From contig JAUCBJ010001382.1 of assembly GCA_032718475.1 (NCBI GenBank), forward strand, positions 1-64,000: 64,000 bases of DNA, in the 5' to 3' direction. Origin of the DNA: Nemertoderma westbladi (taxonomy: Eukaryota > Xenacoelomorpha > Nemertodermatida > Nemertodermatidae). Each line of letters starts with the position of its first letter. Position 1 is the stretch's first letter. This document shows, piece after piece, positions 11,144 to 20,754 of this stretch. The translations under genes and the position numbers were made by a program. The notes beneath the pieces are model-generated. The model was not told the origin of the DNA. It did no database searches and saw only the letters and a program-made list of their open reading frames with translations.

Positions 11144-11356
11144 CTAAATGATGATATCAATCATGTTAGTGTGGTGTGATATATGAGCAGTGGAAATAAT
11201 GGGTTAGGTTGGATGATTTAAAGAATTTCAGTGCAATTTTGTTCATTTTTCTTAAACTACAGGTAACTGAAATCTGCAATTAACTATATAGTTTTCAAGT
11301 ATTTATAACAAATTTGTTTAGATAAGATATCGGAATATTTTATCTCATTCATAGAC

Positions 11357-11420
11357 TTGTCTTTCAGTCTGATCATGAAATATGAGTGGTTGATTTAGGA
11401 AACCCAAAATGATGATATCA
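11357..11420 (-). pseudogene. relic exon 5' end in a type B intron
   Basis: A CAGTCTGATCATGAAATATG relic with downstream AAAATGATGATATCAGATA. Confidence 0.4.
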
Positions 11421-11663
11421 GATAAATTATTATGGTGAGTGAGTTGAATAGAACAAATAATGAATTAACATTATATTTATTAGGGACAAATAATAACTTC
11501 AGCAATTCATTCTTAGTTTAATTTATATTATAATAAAACAGACAATATCTGTCATCAAATAAAATTACTATATTAATATTTTGAATAATAATTCTTAATT
11601 ATTTTATAATAATATAAAAATTAATTACTTTAAAAAGCAACTGATATTATTATATATACAGAC

Positions 11664-11864
11664 CTTTCAATGGAATGTGATTTTGTTCTCAAATTCTCAA
11701 TATCTCGCTTGAATTTTTCATTATCTGATTCTAATTTGGCATTTACTCGAGATAAATTCTTGATTTCAGTTTCAGCTTTCTTTGTTTCATCTTTAGCATA
11801 TTTCAGCTCAACTTTGAGTTGTTTAGTCTCAGTCTGGTCATGAGTGATGGATGGAGCTGGTGAT
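11664..11864 (-). CDS. coiled-coil exon L14
   Basis: A 201-bp phase 2-2 exon with the Tyr variant of L13, Arg in ENLRTK and a Ser-Ile-Glu end. Its 721-bp period with L15 includes a type B intron that is almost identical to the one between L13 and L14. Confidence 0.72.
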
Positions 11865-12077
11865 CTAAATGATGATATCAATCATGTTAGTGTGGTGTGA
11901 TATATGAGCAGTGGAAATAATGGGTTAGGTTGGATGATTTAAAGAATTTCAGTGCAATTTTGTTCATTTTTCTTAAACTACAGGTAACTGAAATCTGCAA
12001 TTAACTATATAGTTTTCAAGTATTTATAACAAATTTGTTTAGATAAGATATCGGAATATTTTATCTCATTCATAGAC

Positions 12078-12140
12078 TTGTCTTTCAGTCTGATCATGAA
12101 AGATGAGTGGTTGATTTAGGAAACCCAAAATGATGATATC
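12078..12140 (-). pseudogene. relic exon 5' end in a type B intron
   Basis: A CAGTCTGATCATGAAAGATG relic, near-identical to that at 11357. Confidence 0.4.
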
Positions 12141-12384
12141 AGATAAATTATTATGGTGAGTGAGTTGAATAGAACAAATAATGAATTAACATTATATTTA
12201 TTAGGGGCAAATAATAACTTCAGCAATTTATTCTTAGTTTAATTTATATTATAATAAAACAGACAATATCTGTGATCAAATAATATTACTATATTAATAT
12301 TTTAAATAATAATAATTAATTCATTTATAATAATATAAAAATTAATTACTTTAAAAAGCAACCGACATTATTATATATACAAAC

Positions 12385-12585
12385 CTTTCAATGGAATGTG
12401 ATTTTGTTTTCAAATTCTCAATATCTCGCTTGAATTTTTCATTATCTGATTCTAATTTAGCATTTACTCGAGATAAATTCTTGATTTCAGTTTCAGCTTT
12501 CTTTGTTTCATCTTTAGCAGATTTCAGCTCAGTTTTGAGTTGTTTAGTCTCACTCTGTTCATGAGTGATAGACGGAGCTGGTGAT
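12385..12585 (-). CDS. coiled-coil exon L15, first of the array
   Basis: A 201-bp phase 2-2 exon with a SPAPSITHEQ linker, KQLKTELK and a Ser-Ile-Glu end. It is the 5'-most L exon in transcript order. The upstream intron is interrupted by a Gypsy remnant starting near 12684. Confidence 0.72.
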
Positions 12586-12683
12586 CTAAATGATGATATC
12601 AATCATGTTAGTGTGGTGTGATATATGAGCAGTGGAAATAAAGGGTTAGTTTGGATGGTTTAAAGAATTTAAGTGCAATTTTG

Positions 12684-13560
12684 TGGGCTGCCATCTGTGC
12701 GCAGAATATTTTATAAACCTGTGTTGGTGAACCATTTCCGTATTACATTCATGCTCTGTTGCCTAGATGGATCGGCATTCCATTCCGCCACTATAGGGAA
12801 GCTGGAGTATTGATCTGTATTTTCAAGGAAATGTTTCCCCCTAAGTTCGAATAAATCAGAGGATGTGGATTGGAATGAGCAGTTGGGTATGGGGTTTGTC
12901 TGTAGTGTCCCCTTGGGGAAGCTGGGTAGTACTCCCTGACAGGTATCACATTGGCCAACCATGCTTTCGATATCAGCGTTGATGCAGGGCTAATAGACGC
13001 TATTTCGTGCACATTGTTTCGTCCTGGTGACTCCGAGGTGAGGGGTGTGTAATCGTTTAAGAATTTCATGGTGAATTTCGGTAAGCCGGCGAGATATAGT
13101 TGGCACTTCGAGATGGCATAATGAATAGCTATGCTCTCCAACCATGTTTCCGGGTCTGTAAGGAATATAATTTATTATTCCTTTATTATTTTATTATTTA
13201 TACTTTTTTCCAGTCATTACCATGGAGTTGTAGGAGGTCAAATCCAAAGCAGTGTAGCCTGCTTGCATCTGTTTCGAGGCGAGTTTCTCGGGTCATTTCG
13301 AAGGGCGCTAGTACTGGGGGGCTAATCAGTGCTTTTTAACATAGGTAAATGCAGCGTCATGATTAGCTGTCCTTACGAATGCGTTTTGCACACGTAATAA
13401 TTCATGTAGGGGGGTAGCATTCATTTAGACTTTACTACTGTAATGATCCAGTTGATTGGCCAGGCCCGTGAAACTCCACAGGTGCATAATATTCTAAAGA
13501 GTTGGATATTCACTAATTGCATGGAGTTTATATCAGGATCGGCTGCATTCCCATCATTGG
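12684..13560 (-). mobile_element. Ty3/Gypsy remnant (RNase H and integrase pieces)
   Basis: On the minus strand, about 13545 to 13200 reads as the RNase H entry of a Gypsy pol: AFTYVKKALISPPVLA, then an ETDASR catalytic block. About 13100-12690 reads as an integrase zinc domain (HTPHLGVTRTK..., CDTC) running into the core with SDLFELRGKHFL. Several frameshifts separate the pieces and no LTRs are visible. The remnant abuts exon a at about 13560, where normal exon sequence stops. Confidence 0.75.
12711..12962 (-). pseudogene. Gypsy integrase fragment
   Basis: An open stretch of 83 codons contains the second half of the HHCC zinc motif (CDTCQG) and the first catalytic Asp in SDLFELRGKHFL, followed by DQYSSFP and a V-I-R-K-W-F helix as in Gypsy integrase cores. 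It is truncated before the second Asp and Glu. Confidence 0.75.
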
Positions 13561-13574
13561 ATATGGATAATATA

Positions 13575-13941
13575 TATATGAGTTTCTAAAGTCTTATTTT
13601 TCTTAGTTAGGATCTTTTTGTCACTCTTAGCTTTCTTTGCATCATCTTTAGAGGATTGGAGGTCAAGTTTAAGTTGTTTTGTATCATCTTTACTGAATTT
13701 GGTGTCAAGTTTCAATTTTGTATCATCTTGTTTCATCAAGCTCACATGAGATTGTGGTTTTCTCTTGAGGTTAAGTATATCCCCTTTGAGTTTTTCGTTA
13801 TCAGATTCTAATTTTGAATTCGGTCTCACTAAATTCTTTATTTCAGTTTCAGCTTTCTTTGATTCACCTTTAGCAGATTTCAGCTCATCTTTGAGTTGCT
13901 TAATCTCAGAATGATCATGGGTGATGGGTGAAGGTGAAACT
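13575..13941 (-). CDS. exon a: L plus g fusion, 3' end destroyed
   Basis: The exon starts after TTTAG with the phase shared by the other exons. It encodes a full L-like unit (Pro/Ser linker, KQLKDELKSAK, LESDNEKL) and then a g-like unit (LMKQDDTK, QLKLDLQSSKDDAKK, KNKTLETH). The g part stops after LETH, where related exons continue for about 19 codons to an AG|GT donor. In its place is AT-rich sequence and then the Gypsy remnant. No donor is visible, so this exon is probably skipped or has read-through, and since it is phase 2-2, skipping would keep the frame. GTG and not ATG underlies the first apparent Met. Confidence 0.6.
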
Positions 13942-14226
13942 CTAAATGATGATGTCAGACATGTTAGTATGGTGAGATTCTGTGCAGAACAAATGATTGA
14001 GTTAGTGTGAATTATTTAAAAATATATATTCTAACTTTACAGAAGTAATAGTAGTTAGCACCAGTTGGGAGTCAAAGCCATCATACATAAATTGATTTAG
14101 GATTCTTACTTTATTTTCAAGTGCTATTAGTTTAAATTTTCTGTTTTACAACATAGTTTTGAAGTACTTGTATTATTCATTATTAAACATTAAATTATTC
14201 TGAAAGCATTTTAAAGTATTGCACAC

Positions 14227-14424
14227 CTGTCAAGAGATTTAGGTTTTGTCTTATGTTTCTCGATATCTCTCTTAAGTTTCCCATCATATGTTTCCAATCT
14301 GGAAATCTTCCCATTTAACTCAATCACTTCGATATCTGATTTCTCTATATCATCTTTATCTAATTTCATCTCAACTTGTATTTCTTTAGTTTCAGACTGA
14401 TCATGAGTGATTGGTGAAGATGCT
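14227..14424 (-). CDS. coiled-coil exon b (66 codons)
   Basis: A 198-bp phase 2-2 exon. The linker ASSPITHDQSETKE is followed by a coil with Ile/Leu at a/d positions (IQVEMKLDKDDIEK, then IEVIELNGKISRLE) and ends KSLD before AG|GTGTGC. It is paralogous to b' at 54671-54868, from which it differs at about a fifth of residues. Confidence 0.68.
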
Positions 14425-14814
14425 CTAAATGATGATACCAGCTAGTTAGTATGAAGGGGTTAATTTCACAAAGTTAGCTAGTATTTTGAATTTATTTATC
14501 TGGCAGAGACGGTTAAAGTATCAACCCTGCAAATTTGCTCTGCAGTTATAATATAGAATATACAATTTTGAGGATTTGACACCCTGAAAATGGGTGGTGG
14601 ATGTGGATGATTATTGTTTCTGACTTGCAGTTTCATAGAAATATGAAATATTTATTAAAGGTACTGTTCCAGGAATCTTAAACTCGAATGATAATGTTTA
14701 TTTTACTATAATATTATATATAAGTTTATAGGCTAAGTACATAAGTTAGTATTATTATTAGCTTGTTCGTTAGTATCTGCATATAACTAGAAAAGTAAAA
14801 TATATTCAGCAAAC

Positions 14815-15021
14815 CTTTCAATTTCTTTTGATCTTAAATCTGAAGTCACGTTATCAAATTGTTGTTGTAGTTTTTCCAGTTCCGATTCTTGTTTTTCATT
14901 CTTATTAACTAAATCTCTTATTTCCTCCTCTAAAACTTCGACTTCATCCTTTGAGAACTGAAGTTCGAGTTGGCACTCTCTATGGTCGGATTGTTGGTAA
15001 GTGATATTTGATGATGAAACC
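14815..15021 (-). CDS. coiled-coil exon c (69 codons)
   Basis: A 207-bp phase 2-2 exon. A VSSSNITYQQSD linker is followed by HRECQLELQFSKDE, a Glu-rich helix (LEEEIRDLVNKNEKQ) and LEKLQQQFDNV, ending KEIER. Paralogs are c' (59054-59260), c'' (57248-57430) and c''' (19709-19915). The single Cys in HRECQ is conserved in all four. Confidence 0.72.
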
Positions 15022-15044
15022 CTAAATTATGAGCAATCATGTTA

Positions 15045-15759
15045 ACTGGTGATAGTGAATGGTGCAATAGTTAATGAGCTATGGGTAGATAAAGTGAATG
15101 GTGCAATAGTTAATGAGCTATGGGTAGATTAAGTGAATGGTGCAATAGTTAATGATCTATGGGTAGATTAACTGGATGGTGCAATAGTTAATGAGCTATG
15201 AGTAGATTAAGTGAATGGAGCAATAGTTAATGAGCTATGGGTAGATTAAGTGAATGGAGCAATAGTTAATGAGCTATGGGTAGATTAAGTGAATGGAGCA
15301 ATAGTTAATGAGCTATGGGTAGATTAAGTGAATGGTGCAATAGTTAATGAGCTATGGGTAGATTAAGTGAATGGTGCAATAGTTAATGAGATATGGGTAG
15401 ATTAAGTGAATGGAGCAATAGTTAATGAGCTATGAGTAGATTAAGTGAATGGAGCAATAGTTAATGAGCTATGGGTAGATTAAGTGAATGGAGCAATAGT
15501 TAATGAGCTATGGGTAGATTAAGTGAATGGAGCAATAGTTAATGAGCTATGGGTAGATTAAGTGAATGGTGCAATAGTTAATGAGCTATGAGTAGATTAA
15601 GTGAATGGAGCAATAGTTAATGAGCTATGGGGAGATTAAGTGAATGGAGCAATAGTTAATGAGCTATGGGTAGATTAAGTGAATGGTGCAATAGTTAATA
15701 AGCTATGAGTAGATTAAGTGAATGGTGCAATAATAGTTAATGAGCTATGGGTAGATTAA
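15045..15759. repeat. 39-bp minisatellite, about 18 copies
   Basis: The unit begins GTGAATGGTGCAATAGTTAA and ends GGGTAGATTAA. T/A (GGTGC versus GGAGC) and G/A (GGGTAG versus GAGTAG) variants alternate. It lies in the intron upstream of exon c. The same minisatellite sits at the same place relative to exon c' at 59285-60618. A TTAA-specific element has inserted in the last unit. Confidence 0.9.
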
Positions 15760-16480
15760 GGGGGGGGGGTACACCATTTTGGTCCAAAATATGTCGAAAT
15801 TTTTTTTATGGTCAATTATAATGCACCATTGAATGGTGTTTCCAAATCTGAAAACCGCTATTTATTAGCTCTTTTAGTTTTCAAGTTATGTAAATTTCCA
15901 TTTAGGGAATCCTATTGAAATTACTATTACTATGTATAATGAAAGGTCGATTATCTCCAAATATTTTTTTCATGAAATTGTCAACTTCAAAACTCTACTA
16001 CTTCTACAATTTTTGAGTAATTAGTCTGAAACTTCCTGTGGGTGTCTAGATAGCCACCCTGCATAAAAGTATCAGACAACTTTTCGAAATTTGTTGTTAA
16101 TAAAATTTAATACTATTTATAGAAAAAACCTAAAAATTAGCATAAATTTGCAGCGCCACCTAGCGGTGCAGAATTATTTTAACAAAATTTCGCCTGATAG
16201 TTATGTTGCCCCATCTTTGATCTTCGATCTATCATATAAAAAAACTTTCATATGATTAGGTTCAAAACTGTAAAAGCCTTAGGGTTTTAAGCGCAACCAC
16301 GTTTTTTTTATTGTTAACTAGTATTAACTAATATTAAATAGCGAAAAAAATTTTTTTTCTGACCTGTCATGTAGAATAGCATCTTAGGCACCTATATGCC
16401 AAATTTTAGCCAAAACCAAACAATTTTGAAACGCTGAGAGTGATAAATCGAAGAGTTGTCCGAAAATGGTGTACCCCCCC
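15760..16480. mobile_element. non-autonomous DNA transposon with TTAA target duplication
   Basis: The 721-bp insertion is bounded by inverted ends, G-run plus TACACCATTTTGG on the left and CGAAAATGGTGTA plus C-run on the right. TTAA flanks both sides (15756-15759 and 16481-16484). The paralogous array end at about 60611-60640 preserves the uninterrupted site (GTAGATTAAGGATGGGAAAT), so both boundaries are exact. TTAA targets are used by piggyBac-type transposases. The interior has no coding sequence. Confidence 0.8.
16152..16168. promoter_or_regulatory. CTCF-like motif inside the TTAA element
   Basis: AGCGCCACCTAGCGGTG reads on the reverse strand as CACCGCTAGGTGGCGCT, close to the CTCF core CCASYAGRKGGC. 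Matching a short motif is weak evidence of binding. Confidence 0.2.
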
Positions 16481-16484
16481 TTAA

Positions 16485-16692
16485 GGATGGGAAATATATT
16501 TTAATTTACTACATTCTGGGAACTGGAAATATTTATAATCTATGAGAAAATAAGTGTAGTGGCTACATGGATGATTATTAACTTCAACTTGTTTGTATAG
16601 CTAGATAATTTAGGAATGTAATTTGGCATAGGTGTCATAATATTAAATGTGAAAATAAATCTGCTGCAACCAGTGAAGTATTAGGGAATATT
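16485..16692. other. intron remainder, no gene seen
   Basis: AT-rich intron sequence equivalent to that following the minisatellite at 60625 (TTTAATTTACTACATTCTGG, then GAGCTGGAAATAT or close variants). Nothing else was recognised. Confidence 0.5.
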
Positions 16693-17597
16693 GAGATTAG
16701 GATTAGTTTGTAGATTAGGACTAGTGTGTAGATTAGGATTAGTGTGTACTGAGTAGATTAGAATTAGTGTGTAGATTAGGATTAGTGTGTAGATTAGGAT
16801 TAGTGTGTACATTAGGATTAGTTTGAAGATTAGGACTAGTGTGTAGATTAGGATTAGTGTGTACTGTGTAGATTAGGATTAGTGTGTAGATTAGGATTAG
16901 TGTGTAGATTAGGATTAGTGTGTAGATTATGATTAGTGTGTAGATTAGGATTAGTGTGTAGATTAGGATTAGTGTGTAGATTAGGATTAGTCTGTAGATT
17001 AGGACTAGTGTGTAGATTAGGATTAGTGTGTACTGTGTAGATTAGGATTAGTGTGTAGATTAGGATTAGTGTGTAGATTAGGATTAGTGTGTAGATTACG
17101 ATTAGTGTGTAGATTAGGATTAGTGTGTAGATTAGGATTAGTGTGTAGATTAGGATTAGTGTGTAGATTAGGATTAGTGTGTAGATTAGGATTAGTGTGT
17201 AGATTAGGATTAGTGTGTAGATTAGGATTAGTGTGTAGATTAGGATTAGTCTGTAGATTATGACTAGTGTGTAGATTAGGATTAGTGTGTACTGTGTAGA
17301 TTAGGATTAGTGTGTAGATTAGGATTAGTGTGTAGATTAGGATTAGTGTGTAGATTAGGATTAGTGTGTAGATTAGGATTAGTGTGTAGATTAGGATTAG
17401 TGTGTAGATTAGGATTAGTTTGTAGATTAGGATTAGTGTGTAGATTAGGATTAGTGTGTAGATTAGGATTAGTTTGTAGATTAGGATTAGTGTGTAGATT
17501 AGGATTAGTGTGTAGATTAGGATTAGTGTGTAGATTAGGATTAGTTTGTAGATTAGGATTAGTGTCTAGATTAGGATAAGTGTGTAGATTAGGCCAA
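16693..17597. repeat. 18-bp minisatellite, about 50 copies
   Basis: The unit is TTAGGATTAGTGTGTAGA with interspersed variants (TCTGTAGATTAGGACTAG, and the longer TGTACTGTGTAGA). A higher-order period of about 250 bp is visible where the TACTGTGTAG variant recurs near 16864, 17032 and 17289. Reading frames through it are artefacts. Confidence 0.9.
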
Positions 17598-17820
17598 GAA
17601 GCATGGTTGGAGGAGGGGAGGTATATTGCCTTGGGGATTAAAAGTTTAATTTATTCAAAGATAAAATCACTGGAGAGAGAAACATCATTATGCGTAAATA
17701 TTTAAAGTAAATTTGAAGTGAAACATTGATTCAGAATAAACTATCATTCTAAAAGTTGAATCAAAGGCCAATTGGAAAAGGGGATTCCATTGGGATAAGA
17801 TATAGAAGAAATAAGCATAA

Positions 17821-17918
17821 TTAATTATAAGTAATTAAACAGGACTAAGGATGATCCAACTCTATAGCAAATGTAGCGGAAAAAATGAATTCGCCACCAG
17901 CGGGGATCAAACCCGCGT
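17821..17918 (-). mobile_element. 5'-truncated tRNA-derived SINE fragment
   Basis: On the minus strand the fragment opens with GCGGGTTTGATCCCCGC, a tRNA T-arm-like hairpin containing a B box (GTTTGATCC). It continues into the same tail found inverted at 9586-9731. The A-box half is missing. Confidence 0.6.
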
Positions 17919-18021
17919 AATAAGCATAATTAATAATTTACAAAGTATGGGAATCGAAAAATCAATGATAAAGTAAATAGTGAAATATATTTTAAAAATT
18001 TTATAATAAGTTTCTACCAAC

Positions 18022-18123
18022 CTTTCTATGGAACCAGGAATTATTGTTTCCTTTTCTTCCAAGTCGAGATGTACAAATTGATCCTGATCTGAATCATCAT
18101 TAGTGGGGGATTTAGCGACGACC
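18022..18123 (-). CDS. acidic linker exon d (34 codons)
   Basis: A 102-bp phase 2-2 exon with acceptor CAG and donor AG|GTTGG. The product is acidic and non-coiled: SPTNDDSDQDQF, then LDLEEKETIIPGSIER. It shares the DQDQ core and IER end with d' and d''. It lies between e and c in the supermodule. Confidence 0.62.
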
Positions 18124-18506
18124 CTGATAAGAACAAATTACATTATTGATAATATAAGTAATATTATACTATAATTTTGTTATCTTTAAATAATGGTTTA
18201 AATATATATAATATTCATCCAATGTTTATGTGCGACGTTAATGAAGTTATTACGAATGTTCCCTCAACATGATTTGAGTGTTTGCTAGGCACACACACGT
18301 CCATGAATCTAGGAAGTATACATTATGTACAGACAATGGCAGTTGGTATAGTGAATAATATGAGTAGGCTTTATTGAATGCATGCATGTAGTCACAATAA
18401 TCAATAACCAATATTGAATATGATTAAATCTAAATTCAACATACACCATGATCCATAATATTATGTCATTTTATATATAGTGTCATTAAATGGAAAAAAT
18501 GACTTA

Positions 18507-18838
18507 CAGCAATTTTTTGCAATTTTTTACATATTTAGAATCCTCGCAATGCAAGATTTCTAATGATATGAAATACGACTAATATGAAGAATGGCAGAAG
18601 ACACGTTTTTGAATAATTTCTCAAAAGACATTTTTTAAAACAAATTTTAAAGCAAAAGAAAAAAAAGCAAAAAACAAAATTTAAAGGTAAAAATAGAAAA
18701 TTCCGGATTAATGGGGAACTCGATGGTGAGTTGAAAACTATTGGTGTTTCAAATTTCAAGGAATATAATAAAAATTTGTAGAAAAATCTGGGGAAGGGTT
18801 GGTGTCATCAGAAAATGACACTATATTACGAGTCATGG
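18507..18838. repeat. dispersed repeat, second copy at 54216-54525
   Basis: About 330 bp align with 54216-54525 through shared blocks such as TTTCTAATGATATGAA, TACGACTAAT, GTTTCAAATTTCAAG and TCATCAGAAAATGA. The copy is diverged by indels. The 54-kb copy forms the right arm of an inverted repeat around an RT fragment. Related family ends may be a non-autonomous transposon. Confidence 0.6.
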
Positions 18839-18854
18839 TGTACAATTTGCGAAC

Positions 18855-19238
18855 CTTTCAATATGTAAAGATTTCTGTTTAAGATTATCAATATCACGTT
18901 TAAGTGTTTCTATATGAGACTCTGATGTCTGATTTTTCTTTTTAAGGATCTTATATTCGCTCTCAGCTTTCTTTGCAAGATCTTTAGCTAATTGGAGGTC
19001 AAGTTTAAGATGCTTTGTATCATCTTGTTTCATCAACCTCTCTGGAAATTGTGGTTTTATCTTTAAGTTGTCTATATCCCGTTTGAGTTTTTCATTATCA
19101 AATTCTAATTCGGAATTTATTCTCGTCAAATCCATTATTGTAGATTCAGCTTTCTTAGTTTCATCTTTAGCAGATTTCAGCTCAACTTTTAGTTGTTTAG
19201 TGTCAGGCTGGTCATGAGCAATGGGTGCAGATGAAACC
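18855..19238 (-). CDS. exon e: fused L plus g coiled-coil (128 codons)
   Basis: A 384-bp phase 2-2 exon with two coils in one exon. The first is L-like (VSSAPIAHDQPDTKQLKVEL, LEFDNEKLKRDIDNLK) and ends QFPER. It joins directly to a g-like coil (LMKQDDTKHLKLDLQLAKD, KILKKKNQTSESHIETLK) ending LHIER. The junction lies exactly where an intron separates modules elsewhere, suggesting either a lost intron or the ancestral two-coil form. The apparent upstream ATG ORF is intron read-through. Confidence 0.7.
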
Positions 19239-19239
19239 C

Positions 19240-19700
19240 TAAATAATGAAGTCAGACATGTTAGTATGGTGAGATATTTTGTGCAGTATAAATAATGAGT
19301 TATCATCATGTTATCTGTATTGTCCAGTATCAGACTTGCCATGTACGTACATGTGCACTAGCGGAAGATGAAACCCTACATGATGGTATCAGACATATTA
19401 GTGGTATGGTGGCATATTATACATTGCAAATAATGATAATATATATAAAAAATATATATAATATAATATAATATACTATAATGTTATATTATATTTTAAC
19501 TGCTTAAGTGAAATATCTGAAATTATTGTTGCTATTGTTCCAAACGACATTTAAACTGTTTTGTTATTTTGATATAGAAGTCAAATCAATTTAAAAAAAT
19601 TATTGTTATTATTGGACGTTTTATGCCCATTCATTAAATAAACAAAGTGTATCATATTTAGTAATAGTTTGTTCGAGTATTTTAGAAAACTGTAGTAAAA
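19240..19700. other. intron, AT-rich; nothing recognised
   Basis: Includes a TATAATATAATATAATATAC-like stretch at about 19440-19490. A second ACATGATGGTATCAGACATA sequence near 19377 resembles the intron just upstream of acceptors, so a degenerate exon remnant (GAAACCCT at 19370) may be present. Confidence 0.4.
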
Positions 19701-19708
19701 CCGCAAAC

Positions 19709-19915
19709 CTTTCTATTTCTTTTGAGTTTAACTGTGAATTTAGATCATCAAGTTCTTGATGGAGTTTTGCCAGATCTGATTCCTGCTTTTCATTCTTATT
19801 TATGAAATATCTTATTTCTTCCTCCAAAATTTCGATTTCATCTTTCAAGAATTGAAGTTGAAGTTGACATTCTCTATGATCTGATTTGTCATAAGCAATA
19901 TTGGATGAAAAAACC
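19709..19915 (-). CDS. coiled-coil exon c''' (69 codons)
   Basis: A 207-bp phase 2-2 exon, paralogous to c. It contains HRECQLQLQFLKDE, LEEEIRYFINKNEKQ, LHQELDDLNSQLN and ends KEIER. It is the first exon downstream of the 31-kb transposon nest in transcript order. Confidence 0.7.
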
Positions 19916-19919
19916 CTAA

Positions 19920-20384
19920 ATTATGAACAATCATGTTAGCTGATGATAGTAAATAGTGCAATAATAAACAATAAACAATGAGCGAATCAATTATGGGAAA
20001 TAAGAATTGATATTAATCCATTCTGGAAACCAGAAATATTAACAGAAATTAATTGTGGCCAGAGTGTGAATAGCCATTTTGTTGCGAGTGGCCATTATCA
20101 ATTATTGTCATTCTTGAGACATTGAAAATAAAAAATGTGCCACTATAGATGTTTCAAAGGCAAATAGGTGTCAAAAGCATGTTTTTCTCCATATCAACTA
20201 TACCTTTTTCTTATATTGCTAGCTATATAAACTTTTAAAAAAGAGACTTTAACTCATAATGCACTGGCAATGTGGTCAGAACTATGACATCTATCCTCAA
20301 TATTGAAACAGTCGAAACGAAGTAAACAGTCGGCCGAAGCAAGAGGCGACCCGAGTCGCCTCTGCTGCTATTTCGATAGCTGCT
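19920..20384. other. intron, no feature recognised
   Basis: Contains one partial unit of the 39-bp minisatellite context (GTAAATAGTGCAATAATAAA near 19950) but no array. Nothing coding was seen. Confidence 0.4.
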
Positions 20385-20754
20385 AATTTAACTCATTTAA
20401 CTAATTTAACTAATTTAACTCATTTAACTCATTTAACTCAGTTAACTCATTAAACTCATTTAACTCATTTAACTCATTAAACTCATTTAACTCATTTAAC
20501 TCATTTAACTCATTTAACTCATTTAACTCATTTAACTCATTTAACTCATTTAACTCATTTAACTCAGTTAACTCATTAAACTCATTTAACTCATTTAACT
20601 CATTTAACTCATTTAACTCATTTAACTCATTTAACTCATTTAACTCATTTAACTCATTTAACTCATTTAACTCATTTAACTCATTTAACTCATTTAACTC
20701 ATTTAACTCATTTAACTCATTTAACTCATTTAACTCATTTAACTCATTTAACTC
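20385..20754. repeat. 9-bp minisatellite TTTAACTCA, left part
   Basis: About 40 copies of TTTAACTCA with rare variants (GTTAACTCA, TTAAACTCA). It is interrupted exactly at TAACTC by the 5' LTR of element A and resumes at 51733. The Asn-Glu-Leu reading frame across it is an artefact of the repeat. Confidence 0.95.

Noticed and set aside
13100-13339. Plus-strand ORFs over the 13.1-13.3 kb region
   Set aside because: The minus strand reads as Gypsy RNase H there, which explains the sequence better.
16693-17597. Telomeric repeat because of TTAGG in the unit
   Set aside because: The unit is 18 bp with TTAGGATTAGTG and not pure TTAGG, and the array is internal to an intron.
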